A DNA stretch of 64,000 nt, taken from assembly GCF_040054535.1 (NCBI RefSeq), contig NC_090795.1, positions 6,113,501 through 6,177,500 on the forward strand, in the 5' to 3' direction. The notes beneath the pieces were generated by a model. That model searched no databases. It was not told the origin of the DNA and saw only the letters and a program-made list of their open reading frames with translations. The stretch is from Antennarius striatus. Taxonomy: Eukaryota > Chordata > Actinopteri > Lophiiformes > Antennariidae. Shown here in pieces: positions 14,801 to 34,400 of this stretch. The translations under genes and the position numbers were made by a program. Positions within the stretch are counted from its first letter, which is position 1. Each line of letters starts with the position of its first letter.

Positions 14801-17800
14801 TTGATTTTGCTTTGATCAAACAAAAATAATTTTGTGAAAACTTTTTTTTTTGCAGTGATCCATGATATCATTTAGAGAAATGCTTAAAGGAAATGCTAGG
14901 GGATGATAAAACAGTCATCACTTAAACAAACAGGAAAATGTATATTCCAAGAAAATACATATCTATACAACACACCGAGAGGAATCTCTGCTCGTTTGTT
15001 ATCACCAACATGATGAAATAATCAAGAACTACGCCACCACAACAAATAGTGCTTGGTGTGAAAAACATATCTGGCGTCTCTCAGGTTCTGACATTGTCTG
15101 AAATGTCTTCCTGCATCTATAACAAATGGCTTTCAGCGCTCATGCCATCTGTCCTTAATGAGTCCATTTTCTCTCCAAGCCATTTCCATACTGTATTGTG
15201 CATTGCCTTACATGCATTTGCATAATTGTTCAAAGATTTTTGTACCAAAGTAGATATACATGCTGGGAGTGAGGGTGAGAGGATGAAGCCGGAGAGAAAA
15301 AGAAAAAAAAAGAGAGGGAAAGAGAAAGACTGCGGAGCGGAGATGTTTGTGAAATAATGTGCGGGGAAAATCCATTTTTTCTCTTCTAAGCCCTGCAGTA
15401 ACCTAATCAGGAGTTGCTTTATCTGCTAATCCACGTTTAAACTTTAACCTGTAGGGGGGCTCTTTGTGTTAGTTAATGTAAGCATAAAAGCAGAGGCCAG
15501 CCTGAATGACTAATCAGATCCATCATACAATGTAAAACTAAATAGCTTTTCCAAAAGGAAATCAGAATCACCGTGACTTCCATCCGAGGAGAAGAAGAAG
15601 GGTAAACTTGAAATGAAACAATGACCATAACAAAAATGGTGAAGTGGAATAAATCGGTGTTCAAAAGCCACCTTCTTAATCAGCTCAACTGTCTCAACCT
15701 GACAGAAACAGGGATGTTGGGCCATTTGGTAAATTAAGGCATGGAAGGGACAAACCTTAAATACAGACAAGCAGCTGCTAATGGAGCCACGTTCAAAATG
15801 AAATGCAAGGACAGGCATGTAAACAGGAACAAATGCTGGCAATTTAATAAAAAGTAATTTGAATGAGGTCTTTACGGGCCCACAGGACACGCTGCAGCGA
15901 GGAAGATGAATGAGAGTCGTGACAGGTGACATATTAAGCTTTTAATATTTCAGTATATAAAGAGAATTAGAAGTTTGAGCTCAAAGCAGGGGCATAGATT
16001 TGATCATACAACAACAATGGTTAATTCATCGCAGCATCTCAGATGTATCAGCTGCTGGAGTCGACTTTCTATTGAACACAAAGCTGAACAGAGAGGGGCC
16101 TTTAAATGTTGCTCATGTGCATGGAAAATTTGTCTGACAATGGCAGAAAACAGAAACTTAAACCTATATAAGAGTGTCTATTTGTCTCTCAATCAGATTT
16201 AACCATGAAAATTCACAAAGGCTGTGAAACAATGCATTATTTACCATGACAACTACTTCTCACCAGAGTCTGAAGTCAATTACCTGTCACAATCACTACA
16301 TGCTAAATGGTGCAATTCACGTGAGAGATCAAGACAAAAGGTGGAGCTTTTTTTTCTTGTCACAGCATTAAACATCTGTTGACAGAGTTCACGTTTACTC
16401 CTGTGGGACCAGCACTCCATTTTTTTCCCCTTCAGTCTAACTTCACATTGTGTCAAGACACTGAAGCGGTCTCTGTAGTACAGCGGTGACATATGGAGAT
16501 CCAGACGCAATGTACATAAAATTTAAATAAACATGGTGTGACCAAAATAGATCACTCGTACCTAAAAGAACAAGTCAGAGTTTTATATTTCATTTCTCAG
16601 TTATTTTGATCAGACTGCACTACATCGTATGAACTGGATCAATAATTGCCTTTTTTTTTAGTATTGTAAAACAAAATTAACAGCAAAATCCTTCTCTTGT
16701 ATTCAAGGCAGAAGGAGAGAGCATAAAAAGAAAGAATAGCATATCCATTATTCTTATAGGTGTGCCTCACTGTATAATTTTCTGTCCATTAGATGCTGGA
16801 ATAAGCTCGTGTGTGAGCATTATCATATCACACCGTAAAGCGTGCCGTCAGTCCATTTCTTGATGAATTTCATTCTCTTTTTGTCCCTCCATAAAAAAAG
16901 ACGGAAAAATACTTAAGTGCTGAAACCTGGAGGGAGTTTTTTTTAGCACTTTCTTCCAGCAGCGCGGTGCTTAAAAAGGAGTATGAGGTACATAAACACA
17001 CAAATCTGGTCATGCAGAGCCTTTTCACATACACTGTAGCCTTATGGATACAAACAATAGGTAATTAGCTCACTGTATGAGAGGGGCTGAAAGCTGGGGG
17101 ATGCACTCAAGGTGATTATCATTTTCATTTTAATAAAAGGTAGCTGCTCCCATGGCATGGATGTGTATAGCCTATTTATGAGTCATGCTTGCTCCTAAGA
17201 TACTAAATAAGACCAGGCCACTGGAAAATTGTGCTGTGGTCTCCGTGCGAGAAACTATGTACCCTCCCAACACCAAGGTCTGTGGTGAAGCTTCTTGTCC
17301 TCTGCTTCACTTCTGCTGTTATTGTCTTGCTTCCTCCTGCTCTTTTGTAGGATCTAACTCCATCTAGTGGCACAGCCAGCTCTCTTCATCATAGATGACA
17401 CCCCAAACGTACAGCTGCCTGCATTTCATACAGCCTGTGAATAAATCCAAACACATGCTTAACCCTTATGACGTGTCCAAAGATAATCAGTCATTTTTCA
17501 TCTTTATGAAGCAGTTTTTGTATTTATTTTTTGCTCAATTACCAGTGCCAGTGTGTTCATACTTCTCTGGGGCAACTCTGGGGGTAATAGAGCACTTTTT
17601 TCTGAGAGAAGACTCAGAGCCCAATAATAACAGAAGCCATCTCCAGGGACGTGTAATCTTTGTACATCCTCCAAAGCTCATTATTACCATAATGCCACAA
17701 TAAAGTTGTCTCTGTCATATTAATGTTACCCACTTTTTTTTTTTTTTTTTTGGAATTCTAATGAAGTTGTCCGGTACGTTTTCATTTAGCAGATTACGAT

Positions 17801-18179
17801 ATGTAAAGAAACAATAAGTGAGGCCGAGGCTTTGCGAATGTAATCACACAATTTACCACCGCTCTCAGGTCTTATATGACAAGCCAATTTCCACACTTAT
17901 TAAGCCTCTGACACACTTGAAATAATCGTATTAGCGTTTTTTTGTGAAATTAGTCCAATTTCTGGGAGACATTTTTTGAATCGATGTAATAGACTCTTAT
18001 GCATAACTTGTGATGTCTCTATTGCTGCTCAGCACCAGGCAGGGGGTGGAGAGGCCCATTCCTTATTCAAGAGCCATCCGTCAAACCCTTCTCCCTGCTT
18101 GGCCTGCTACACGCTGCACTTTAACTTCCTATTTGAAATTTCTAATCAAGGATGTGGTGCTAAATGATTTCTTGAGTTC

Positions 18180-18960
18180 TGGAGTATTTTCAACACCACT
18201 AGCGACTCCCTGTGGAGGAGGTCAGAGGCAAGTCTGAGACCTCCACTCCACCGCTAGGACTGAAAACAATTTCCCAACTTGTTTTTCACCCGCCATGTTT
18301 AACACGACTGACATTTCGCCTCAGTGCCAATAGCGAGCTTTCGCCAAAGAAGCAAGTACGAAACTTGTGGTGTCATAACTCACCACCGCAAAATGAGGCC
18401 GCTCACTGGGAGCAGAGGAAAGAAGAAACACAAGGCACTGCGCTCATCGCCCCCCTCCAGTGAGGAATGCACACACTGCAAACCGGTTTCTAGTTGGGGT
18501 ACTCCACATCTTGGTACTTTTATCTTTGACCCCTGACCCCTGGCACATCTGGAAACATAGTTGGACTCAAACACGAGGAAGTTTTCTTTTCTCTTCGCTC
18601 AAAGCGATTGTGGGAGCTTTTATGTTTGTTTTTTTTCTGCAACGCAGTAGTACATGGCTTTCTCAACGCAGGGGTGTTTAATGGCTGCACTCGCTATGAA
18701 CTCTGGGATATATTGACCATTGTGCAGAACAGAGAGTGAACATGGGACACTAAGGAGGCGAGAAAACACAATTGTTCTTTTCGGTTGGATGGTTCAGGAC
18801 TTGGAGGCGGATGAACATCTCAGCTGGAGCTGGACGTCTTTGATGCTCAAGGACGACAATCTGGACGCCGAGATGGAGCCAAACACGCCAAGTGGGATAT
18901 TTTTGAAGAAATGTACAGTGATGACTTTTTTTTGTTTGTTGGATCAACTGTTTCCTATCA
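18180..18960 (+). other. Possible transcribed region, product unknown
   Basis: Compared with the flanking AT-rich desert, this stretch is richer in GC and CpG. It carries several overlapping plus-strand open frames of 62 to 88 codons (18212, 18324, 18460, 18720). None has a domain I know and no clean splice chain links them. A 5' untranslated exon, a long non-coding RNA or an old repeat would all fit. I list it because its composition differs from its neighbours, not because a gene is shown. Confidence 0.2.
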
Positions 18961-20248
18961 GTCCCTTATTAATTAATTTAGGATAGAGATATTTTTAAAC
19001 TTTCAGACTTTTGTAGTGGGTGTCTCATGCTGTTGAGCATCATCTGCCTGCATACAGTCCATATCAGTAAAAACATGTTTATAGATGACTCTACGTAACA
19101 GTGGCCATGATCAGGCCTCACTGACAGCGTGACTCAACCTGAAGGTGTCTCAGAGACACAAAAATAATCTGTTCACATTCTCTGAATCAACAGCAATCAA
19201 GTGGGATATAATTAGCAGGGTGCATGCAGGTATATATTAGCATTTATCATCTGTGCCAAAGGGGTGCATCAGTCAGGATCGTCCGTAGTGAGGAGGTGGA
19301 CATTTCTGAGTGGGAGAAATTATTGTCCATCAACCCGACTCACTTGTCAGTGAGTTTAAGGCTTGCTAAGTCTTTCAGCAGAGTGAGGTAACCTCTTCAG
19401 ATTTTATGATTATTATTATTTCAATATTTCTTGGGGGGGTTAGTTTAGGTTTACGGCCATAATCCCAGTCCTTTAGAAGCAGTTACTGACATTTACTGAA
19501 GCTATACGCCATTGTCCTCTCCTCATACAGACACAGCTGCTTTTTTATTGCAAATAAATGTCGGTTTCATAAATAACACCAGATGTCACAGTGATCGAGA
19601 CAGAAGAAAGTGGAAAAGAAGGTGTAAGAGTCCAGACAGGGTTTGTGTCTGCTGGGATTTAATTCATCGCTCTGGTGTAAGTCTCAGAGGAAATCTGTGA
19701 ATTTAAAATTCCCCACAGAACACTGATCTTTCCCTTTCTCAAGGGAATAAAAATGCATCTCCGAGGCAAATCATCCACCCTCATCTTCCATTTGTGAGCT
19801 TGAATGGACACATAGTGTTAACATTTTCTATTAATTTACATTTCTTTCATTTAAAAAAAAATAAAAAATCTTTGAATAATCTTCCAACACGGCACCAAAA
19901 AACATTTGAAAGATCAATCATTCAGTTTCGAAACAAATAAATTCAGAAAACAAAAATATCCTTTCTTGTAAAATAAATAAATGTATTTAATGAGATATGA
20001 AATGCTTATAAATGTCTTCTCATTGCACGGTTAATTGCAGCCTGTCACCCTAAAGCATTCAGTGATATATTGCACGCACACAGCAAAGAGTTTTTTGTTT
20101 TCAGTGTATAACTTTTATAGCACATTTATGCTTTGTGTGGCATTTTCAAACTGTATACAGTGTCACCGTTGTCTGCTCAGTAGTTTAAATATGTGTAATC
20201 ACATCAATCATTGGAAGTTTATAGGTGAACTAACATTTAGCATTGCAG

Positions 20249-20257
20249 ACACACACG

Positions 20258-20339
<82 letters not shown>
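20249..20339. repeat. (AC)n microsatellite
   Basis: About 90 bp of AC dinucleotides with two early G interruptions near 20256-20261. Confidence 0.97.
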
Positions 20340-26686
<6,347 letters not shown>

Positions 26687-26694
26687 GTGTGTGT

Positions 26695-26773
<79 letters not shown>
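26687..26773. repeat. (TG)n microsatellite with TA interruptions
   Basis: TG dinucleotide array of about 87 bp broken by two 'tat' interruptions (about 26699 and 26739). Such interruptions usually slow slippage. Confidence 0.97.
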
Positions 26774-26774
<1 letters not shown>

Positions 26775-29046
26775 CAGCATAAAGGAGAGAATTTAATTCT
26801 TTGTGCACTCCATGCAACCATCTCAGAACCATGAAGAATTAATTCATTGCCACTTTTATACATTGCTAATAAATTTGCACCGCTATGTTTATTACGTTTC
26901 ACACTGAGGAGAGGGTATCACACATTGCATTTGGCAAGGCCATTTGTTAAAATGTTTTATCTCACTACAAACTCTCTAATTCTCTAGCTTTACTTTCCAA
27001 GCCACCCTGCCTGCTTTCACACTCCTTTTATTTTTTTCACCTCGCTTCACTAAATGTATCCAGGCTGACTCTGATGGTGTGTGCTGGAAGTTTTCCATGC
27101 ATCATAATTGTTTTGCTAATTTACTATGCTAATTGAGCAATTAATTCGGGAACAGGAGATTAGAAGGGGGCAAAAATACAGAAATAAATAAACAAGTAAA
27201 GCGTTGAGCGTTACCGCCGGGGCTACCGTTTTGTTCTGACATTAGGGATGCAAACTGACTCAAATAATCCTGCATGTTTGCTTCCTTTGCCTTAGGCTAG
27301 CCAGTTGATGTGCTTGGTGAGAGAGTTAGCATCCTCAACTTCTCACCATGGGACTCAGCCACTAAATGCATGCTACAACGCTTCAATTGAACTCCAGGGG
27401 TGTGGTCAAACATAATGGTAATAACTGTGTACACTTTCAGTGATTTAACTGCTATTTCATTGCGGAGCACCTTAAAACCAAACACATAAAGGCTGGGGTT
27501 ATTTAAATGTCACTGTAATTCCGTGAATCCCAGTAGCAGAGAAATTTCTTGAAGCAGAAAAGTAGAAAGGAGTTTAATGTGCAGGGAAGAAACTTTGCAT
27601 AATGTGATGAAAATGAGGTAGAGGAAAAAATATCCACGACTAAAATAAACGGGGACTTTTCACCCTTTGTTTGAAAGAAACTATATGGCAGTTCTTGATA
27701 ATATTAAGTATAAATAATCGAAACGAATGCAGGTCAGCAACCCTCAGCCTTCAGGACAGTGTTCATGGTATTGTGCCAATTCATGTGTAATTCATGTGTT
27801 AAACATTAGGTTCACGTCCAAAATTGCACAACTGCACAACTGTCAAAGAAAAAGAAACACTTTTATTTAACACGAAGCGATGACTTACTTCTGGCCTGTT
27901 GATGAGGTGGATTCTGAAGCCGTGGATCAATTCTGTGTAATTGAGACCAGAAACCACAAGATGGCAGCCATCCAATTCACATGTCACACTTTATATCTAT
28001 CACTGAAGTCTCCAGCTAGAATTAAGATATTGATGCTCTTTGGAAAAAATATTTATGTACTAAATTTAAGATTTACAATGAGCGAAAAAAGTATAGATAT
28101 ATAAAGTTTTGCCTGATTTCAAATTTGCATTTGCAAATTCACTGGTTTCAACATAACAGATCAATTTTATTAATTTTCTGTCTACTTCCATGTCTGTAAT
28201 AACTAGGAGTCTAATTGCCTTATTAGAGATGTCACAGATGCTAACTTTTTTTGTATTTAAGAGTCCACCATGGGGCAGAGTTGAGACATGGGAAGGAGGA
28301 GAGGAGAAGAACTGTTTTATTGTACTTCATTATAAAATACCACTGCGTTAGTCAATCCAAAACGGATCACATTATACACATCCAATGCATGGATAAGACA
28401 TAAATACATTTTCAAAAAGCTATGTAAATTCCATTTTTCACTTACAGGAAAATATACCAATCCACAAGACCTGTTTCTCCTCACAGGATTAAAAGAACTC
28501 TAAACTGTGCACATTACGAGGATTACCGAAAATTACAGCTCACACTATGAGTGAAAACAAGAACAACTGATAATCAGCTGTAACTGGACTTGACTTACTG
28601 CCCAGAGTACCTCCTTTATCCAGGAACTGTGTCTCTGTGGTGAAGAGATGTAGGATACATCCTCTGCCTGTGACATCAGTGCAGCCTGGTTATGCACAGC
28701 TAACAGCCTGTCTGCCTTTTTTCCTCCGCGTGTATGAGTGTCCTTGATGGATGTAAGGCTGACAAAATGTACAGTGTGGCCCTTTCATGAGGCTCTTAAG
28801 GCCCAGATGACTTCAACAAAGTCCTCTTTATGTTTCATGCATGATCCAAGCAAATGGTCTCATATGTCCTGTTTTTTTTATTCAGCCTTATAAATATTTA
28901 GTCAAGCTATGATAAAGTAACTTCCAACCAACACAATAACAATCTGGATTAATTTAATGTATAGAGCATTAGTCACCATGTGTCATATGTTTTTCACCTC
29001 CGCCTCCGTTCTGCAAAAATTTTGTTTTCATGACCATTTGAACAAC
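26774..29046. other. Non-coding, nothing recognised
   Basis: No coding or RNA gene seen. An AT-rich block at about 27110-27160 contains several ATTAAT/TAATT cores. Confidence 0.5.
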
Positions 29047-29099
<53 letters not shown>

Positions 29100-29146
29100 A
29101 GCTAGCTAGTTAGCGAGTGAGCAAGTGAGTGAGTGAGTGAGTTAGA
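29047..29146. repeat. (GTTA)n grading into (GAGT)n microsatellite
   Basis: About 13 copies of a four-base GTTA unit run from 29047 to 29099. A short spacer follows, then a second array of GAGT units to about 29142. The spacer carries intermediate units (GCTA, GCGA), suggesting stepwise unit change within one array. Confidence 0.9.
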
Positions 29147-29284
29147 GGATCAATGCCCCTAAATAAAGTATGGATGCAGATCTAGAGATTGATATGTAGC
29201 CTTTGAAAAGTTATGCCTTCTCTGAGTTTCTATATAGATTTAAATTAATAAGTAAACAAATGTAAGCAGAGTAAGTAAATATCA

Positions 29285-29440
29285 AATAAATGGTAATGAT
29301 GGCCCCATGTTAAGCTAGGGTCTTAGGGTGTAACCCACCTTTCACTCATATCCAGCTGGGAAAGGTTCCAGCAGACCCATGACCCACAAGGTGGATGAGT
29401 GGCTGCATGGATGGATGGATGATGGATGGATGAATGGATG
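29285..29440 (+). mobile_element. Degenerate LINE-tail-like repeat with (GGAT)n end
   Basis: The phrases 'ccagctgggaaaggttccag' and 'gacccacaaggtggatgag', followed by (GGAT)n at about 29408-29440, match the end of the same family seen inverted at 7031-7392. Here the tetranucleotide tail is at the high-coordinate end, so the copy lies on the plus strand. Only the last 150 bp or so are present, as expected for a 5'-truncated retroelement. Confidence 0.65.
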
Positions 29441-30840
29441 TTAATGTACATTAATGGTGGTAAAGGTGTGTAACAAATTAACCGTTATATAGTGATTATT
29501 TTTTGAAAATCAGTGCAGACTGGTGAGCCTCATGCACTCCAGCCATGGGCCTCAATATTGCGTTTTGTCTTTTGGGGTTTTGGTGAGTACAGGAAGATCA
29601 GGAACACGTCACATATGATGGATGTTCCTAATATGATACAACTAAAACACAAGCATTGCATAACACCTAATCATTAAACTCATATCTCCTCCTGAAACAT
29701 AGTGTCTTGAATTTAAAAAAAAAATGTTTTTCATACAACCTGTGTGAAGAATGGAAAGTACAACCCCAGATCCCAGTGTTTCCTTCTCGCCAACTGTGTT
29801 GCACAACTTACACGGAAAACAGCCATGGGAAAGCTTCTCTTCTCAAAACAGACTGAGCTTTGAAAACCAGTGCCATGGAGGGAAACCCTTTCTCCTGAAT
29901 GTCTAACACATGTCCGTGACTAAACGCATAGTTCTTGATAAGGAAACCTAAATGTCAGTTGCTGTGAAGAACATGGGAAGATGTTCCTAAAAAAAAAACT
30001 CTTTTCCTTGAGGAGTGTAAGTTATGCTACACAAAATAAGAAGCAGATGGAAGGTAAAGGAAATGACCCTTGAAATGAAGAATAATGTTTGTTTGAATAT
30101 AGAAAATGTATAGGGGTTTTGCTATTCTGGAAAATGCAAAAGTAATGTTTCAGACATTGATAAAAAGCATTTTATAGTGATAATTATAGTTTGCAGTCAT
30201 ATTTACGTAACGGATTAGCTCCAGTTTCAGTCCAAAAGGATAACTCTCCACAACACAGATGTGCAACAAGGTGTCAAACAAAGAATTATACCATGGTGTA
30301 AAATTGGCTGGAAGCCACATATAGTTGTGACTGATAATCCTTGGATCATGATGATGTTTTGAAAGCAGCCTGTAAGGGAGCAAAGATTTCAGATTTGTCA
30401 GAATTGGCTGACAGAGAAAGTGTGTAAATCCGTGGAGGAGAGGAGTGTTGGCTTTCTACTGCTAATATCAAATAGAAGTGCTTCGAAATGTGACCGCAGC
30501 CATTCTAAACATGTCATCAGTAACTCATTCTGTAGCCATATGCTGTACATTATTTTTCTTTCAGTCATCATTAACTCAACATGCTTTCAAATCAAGGCAA
30601 GGGACCCATCTCTGTAGAGGTTGCAGCCACTTTTAAACAGGTATTCACCAAATGAATTCCTTCTATCATACCTCTTTTTGCACTGCTACCATCTCCAAAG
30701 ACATTAAAGGAACAGGAAAGTCAAAATGAACCAGGTGTATTATTTGATGTGCATAATTAAACAGAAGTTTTGGTGCCATTATTATTTTTTTATGATTCAT
30801 GGGGACTTAGCCAAAAGAAAAAATCATAAGTTACAATGCG
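29441..30840. other. Non-coding, nothing recognised
   Basis: AT-rich sequence with no recognisable gene or element. Confidence 0.5.
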
Positions 30841-31680
30841 CTCCCTCACAGCGGAAGTGACGCAATCGTAGACATAGGGGTGAATACGTATAAGCGCCAT
30901 TATATAAATATACAGCAAGCGACAACATAACAAGCTTATATTTTCAAATTTATTTATCACAAAATCATCTCAAATCATGTCATCATCATCAAATTCGGAA
31001 GAGGAGTTCCCTGTGAACACAGCTGGGGGTGTAATTATCCCCTATAATTACCACCTGATGTTACAACTGCATTATAACCGCAAACTATACAAGCCCCTAT
31101 ATGATATCAGTCAAGGAGATAACCCCCCAAAATCTGAGGTAATTGTTGTAAATTAGTAACCAGCCCCGGGGGAAACAAAGCCAATCAATTGACCTGTCTA
31201 TCACTTTTGATATTGTTTACTTTTCGCGAGTGCTATAATAGCATGATAATCTGATCATAAAAACATTTATGCAATACCTCCAGACATGAATTAATTATCC
31301 ACTAAACCTTGGGAATTCAGAATAAATACTATGGGTTTGTCCGAAAATGATCTTCCATTCAAATCTCTTTCAGAATCATCCGGGGTACAGTGCTCATGGC
31401 AGATTCTTGGATCTTTAGTCATTTTGTCCCTGTTTATCCTTGCTTTCCATTGCTCTCCGATCATTCCAGAAGGTATTTTGAAGAAAGTTCTTATCCTTGT
31501 GTTTAACTCTTGTGGTGTTGGAACATGCAGTCACCTCACAGGTAACCATGATTTTATCAGATGTATCACTTCATTGATCACATTGTGCTGTACTGGCTGC
31601 CCTGACTGAAGAATCAACGGGTGTCGTCGATGACACATGACCCCAAGAGCTGCTGCAACATAGATTTTAAGGTGTCCTGA
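30841..31680 (+). mobile_element. Possible DNA-transposon fossil
   Basis: A promoter-like lead with CpGs and a TATATAAAT stretch near 30900 is followed by an ATG at about 30978. From it about 57 codons stay open, beginning with four serines and an acidic run and then a Gly-Gly-Val-Ile-Ile-Pro-Tyr segment. A further 92-codon open frame starts at 31331. The Gly-Gly-Val-x-x-Pro-Tyr pattern reminds me of the start of proteins encoded by fish DNA transposons with P2X7-type zinc-binding domains. I cannot confirm this and saw no convincing terminal inverted repeats. An ordinary intergenic segment is the alternative. Confidence 0.2.
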
Positions 31681-31859
31681 CACCAGGGATGATGCCAAAC
31701 ATCAGGAATTTTTTTTTTTTTATTCATGATGATAGACACAATATATATAACTTTTCAATGAGTTTCTTATACCTTTAAAGAGATGGAACAAACAGGCCCC
31801 CCATTACGCCTTCATTGCGTTCAAACAAACCATCAGGGCAGAATTAAAACCGCAACTGG

Positions 31860-32085
31860 TCTGGAATGAAAACGCTGTCTGAATGGAGCTTGTGTGGGTT
31901 CTCTCCAGGTGCTGCAGATCCAACTACAATCCAAATAGATTTCAACCAAGGACTTTTGGCATTGCAATGACTATGCCCCAAAATATAAGCAATATAAGTG
32001 AATTATAGGTTCTATCTGTGTGCCTCTGTGTGTTTATGATGAACTGGTGATGTGCGCTTATAGGAAATGAATGGATGGATATCAG
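31860..32085 (+). mobile_element. Highly degenerate LINE-tail-like repeat
   Basis: Traces of the same family as at 7031 and 29285: 'aatggagcttgtgtgggttc', 'tctccaggtgctgcagatcc', 'gatgaactggtgatgtgcg', and a closing 'aatggatggat'. It is on the plus strand and much more diverged than the other copies. The order of the phrases fits the family, which is the main support. Confidence 0.5.
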
Positions 32086-32390
32086 AAGGGAAAGATTGCA
32101 ACAGAGAGCTTGCTTTCAACGGCCCTCTTTTTTTAATACAAGGTAAATTACAATTTTAAAAAAACATCAGACAAAAACGACATAAAAATAATTTGCTATC
32201 ACTGGCCATCGTCTGCCTTGTTATCGTTTTTAATGGTTCTGAGTCATTGTAAATGTTGATCGTTATCGCTGCTGTCCTCTCTCTGATGTGATTTAGCAGG
32301 CGACTGAGCATCGTCTGCTCTGAGGAGGGTCAGCACCGAGCTAAAGCCTGATGTGATGAAAAAGTGAGAACGCATGCTGGGAACACAAAG

Positions 32391-33868
<1,478 letters not shown>

Positions 33869-34030
33869 TTTCAGCTTGATATGTGGGAGCCGTGGAAAAT
33901 AGAAAGTCAGGAAATGGTGTAAAATATCAAGCCTGGCATCAGTGGACTACCTCACAAATAGTATATTTGTCATTTTATAATTGTAGATAAACTGTTTTGG
34001 TTGACCTGATATGAACCAGATCAAATGGAA
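33869..34030 (+). mobile_element. Degenerate SINE-like repeat, copy 1
   Basis: It shares a stretch reading 'ttcagcttg[a/t]tatgtggg' plus the following 25 bases with the segment at 34241. About 120 bp further on it shares 'actgttttgg' and a later 'caaatgg' with that segment in the same order. The two are therefore diverged copies of one unit. Confidence 0.5.
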
Positions 34031-34240
34031 ATATGAGAGGGCCAAATGTATTGGCCAGAGAAAAAAAGCTTGGCAGCTAATCTGGTTCCCAGGCGAAAAA
34101 TGCTCAACATGACGACTTAAACCCAAAACGTCTTACTAAATATGTACAATTTTCTCTCATCAGTAATTCCTACACATATATTTTACTTGGGAGGGCTGCC
34201 CAGATATGTGAGTGGTCTCCAAAGTATATTGGCCGATGCC

Positions 34241-34400
34241 TTTCAGCTTGTTATGTGGGAGCTGCGGAAATCAGAAGGTAGAGTGGGTTCTACTGATCAT
34301 AAAGTCAGTGGTTCAATCCCTGGCTCAGGTTACATATAGAACAACTGTTTTGGAGAAGACAATGAATCCCAAATGGTTCTAATAAAGCTTTCCATCAAGA
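34241..34400 (+). mobile_element. tRNA-derived SINE-like repeat, copy 2
   Basis: The core 'agtggttcaatccctggctc' at about 34308 matches the B-box region of tRNA-derived SINEs. It is preceded by 'gtagagtgggt' and followed by 'gaagacaatgaatcccaaat', phrases I know from common fish SINEs. No cloverleaf folds from it, so it is not a functional tRNA gene. The open frame 34142-34339 is not a gene. Confidence 0.6.

Larger units (their letters stand above)
7393..20248. other. Gene desert; no confirmed gene
   Basis: Nearly 13 kb with no recognisable coding exon. Noted inside it: a polypyrimidine tract at 11738-11810; TAAT/ATTA-rich blocks at about 11020-11330 and 14460-14650 that could be enhancers; a purine-rich tract at about 15285-15335; and a more GC-rich, ORF-dense stretch at about 18180-18960, listed separately. 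Open frames here are short and show no known domain. Confidence 0.55.

Noticed and set aside
29047..29146. Regularly spaced repeats as a possible CRISPR-like array
   Set aside because: The unit is four bases with no spacers; it is a simple microsatellite in a vertebrate genome.
34300..34330. tRNA-like B-box sequence
   Set aside because: No cloverleaf or intact A box; it fits a degenerate tRNA-derived SINE.
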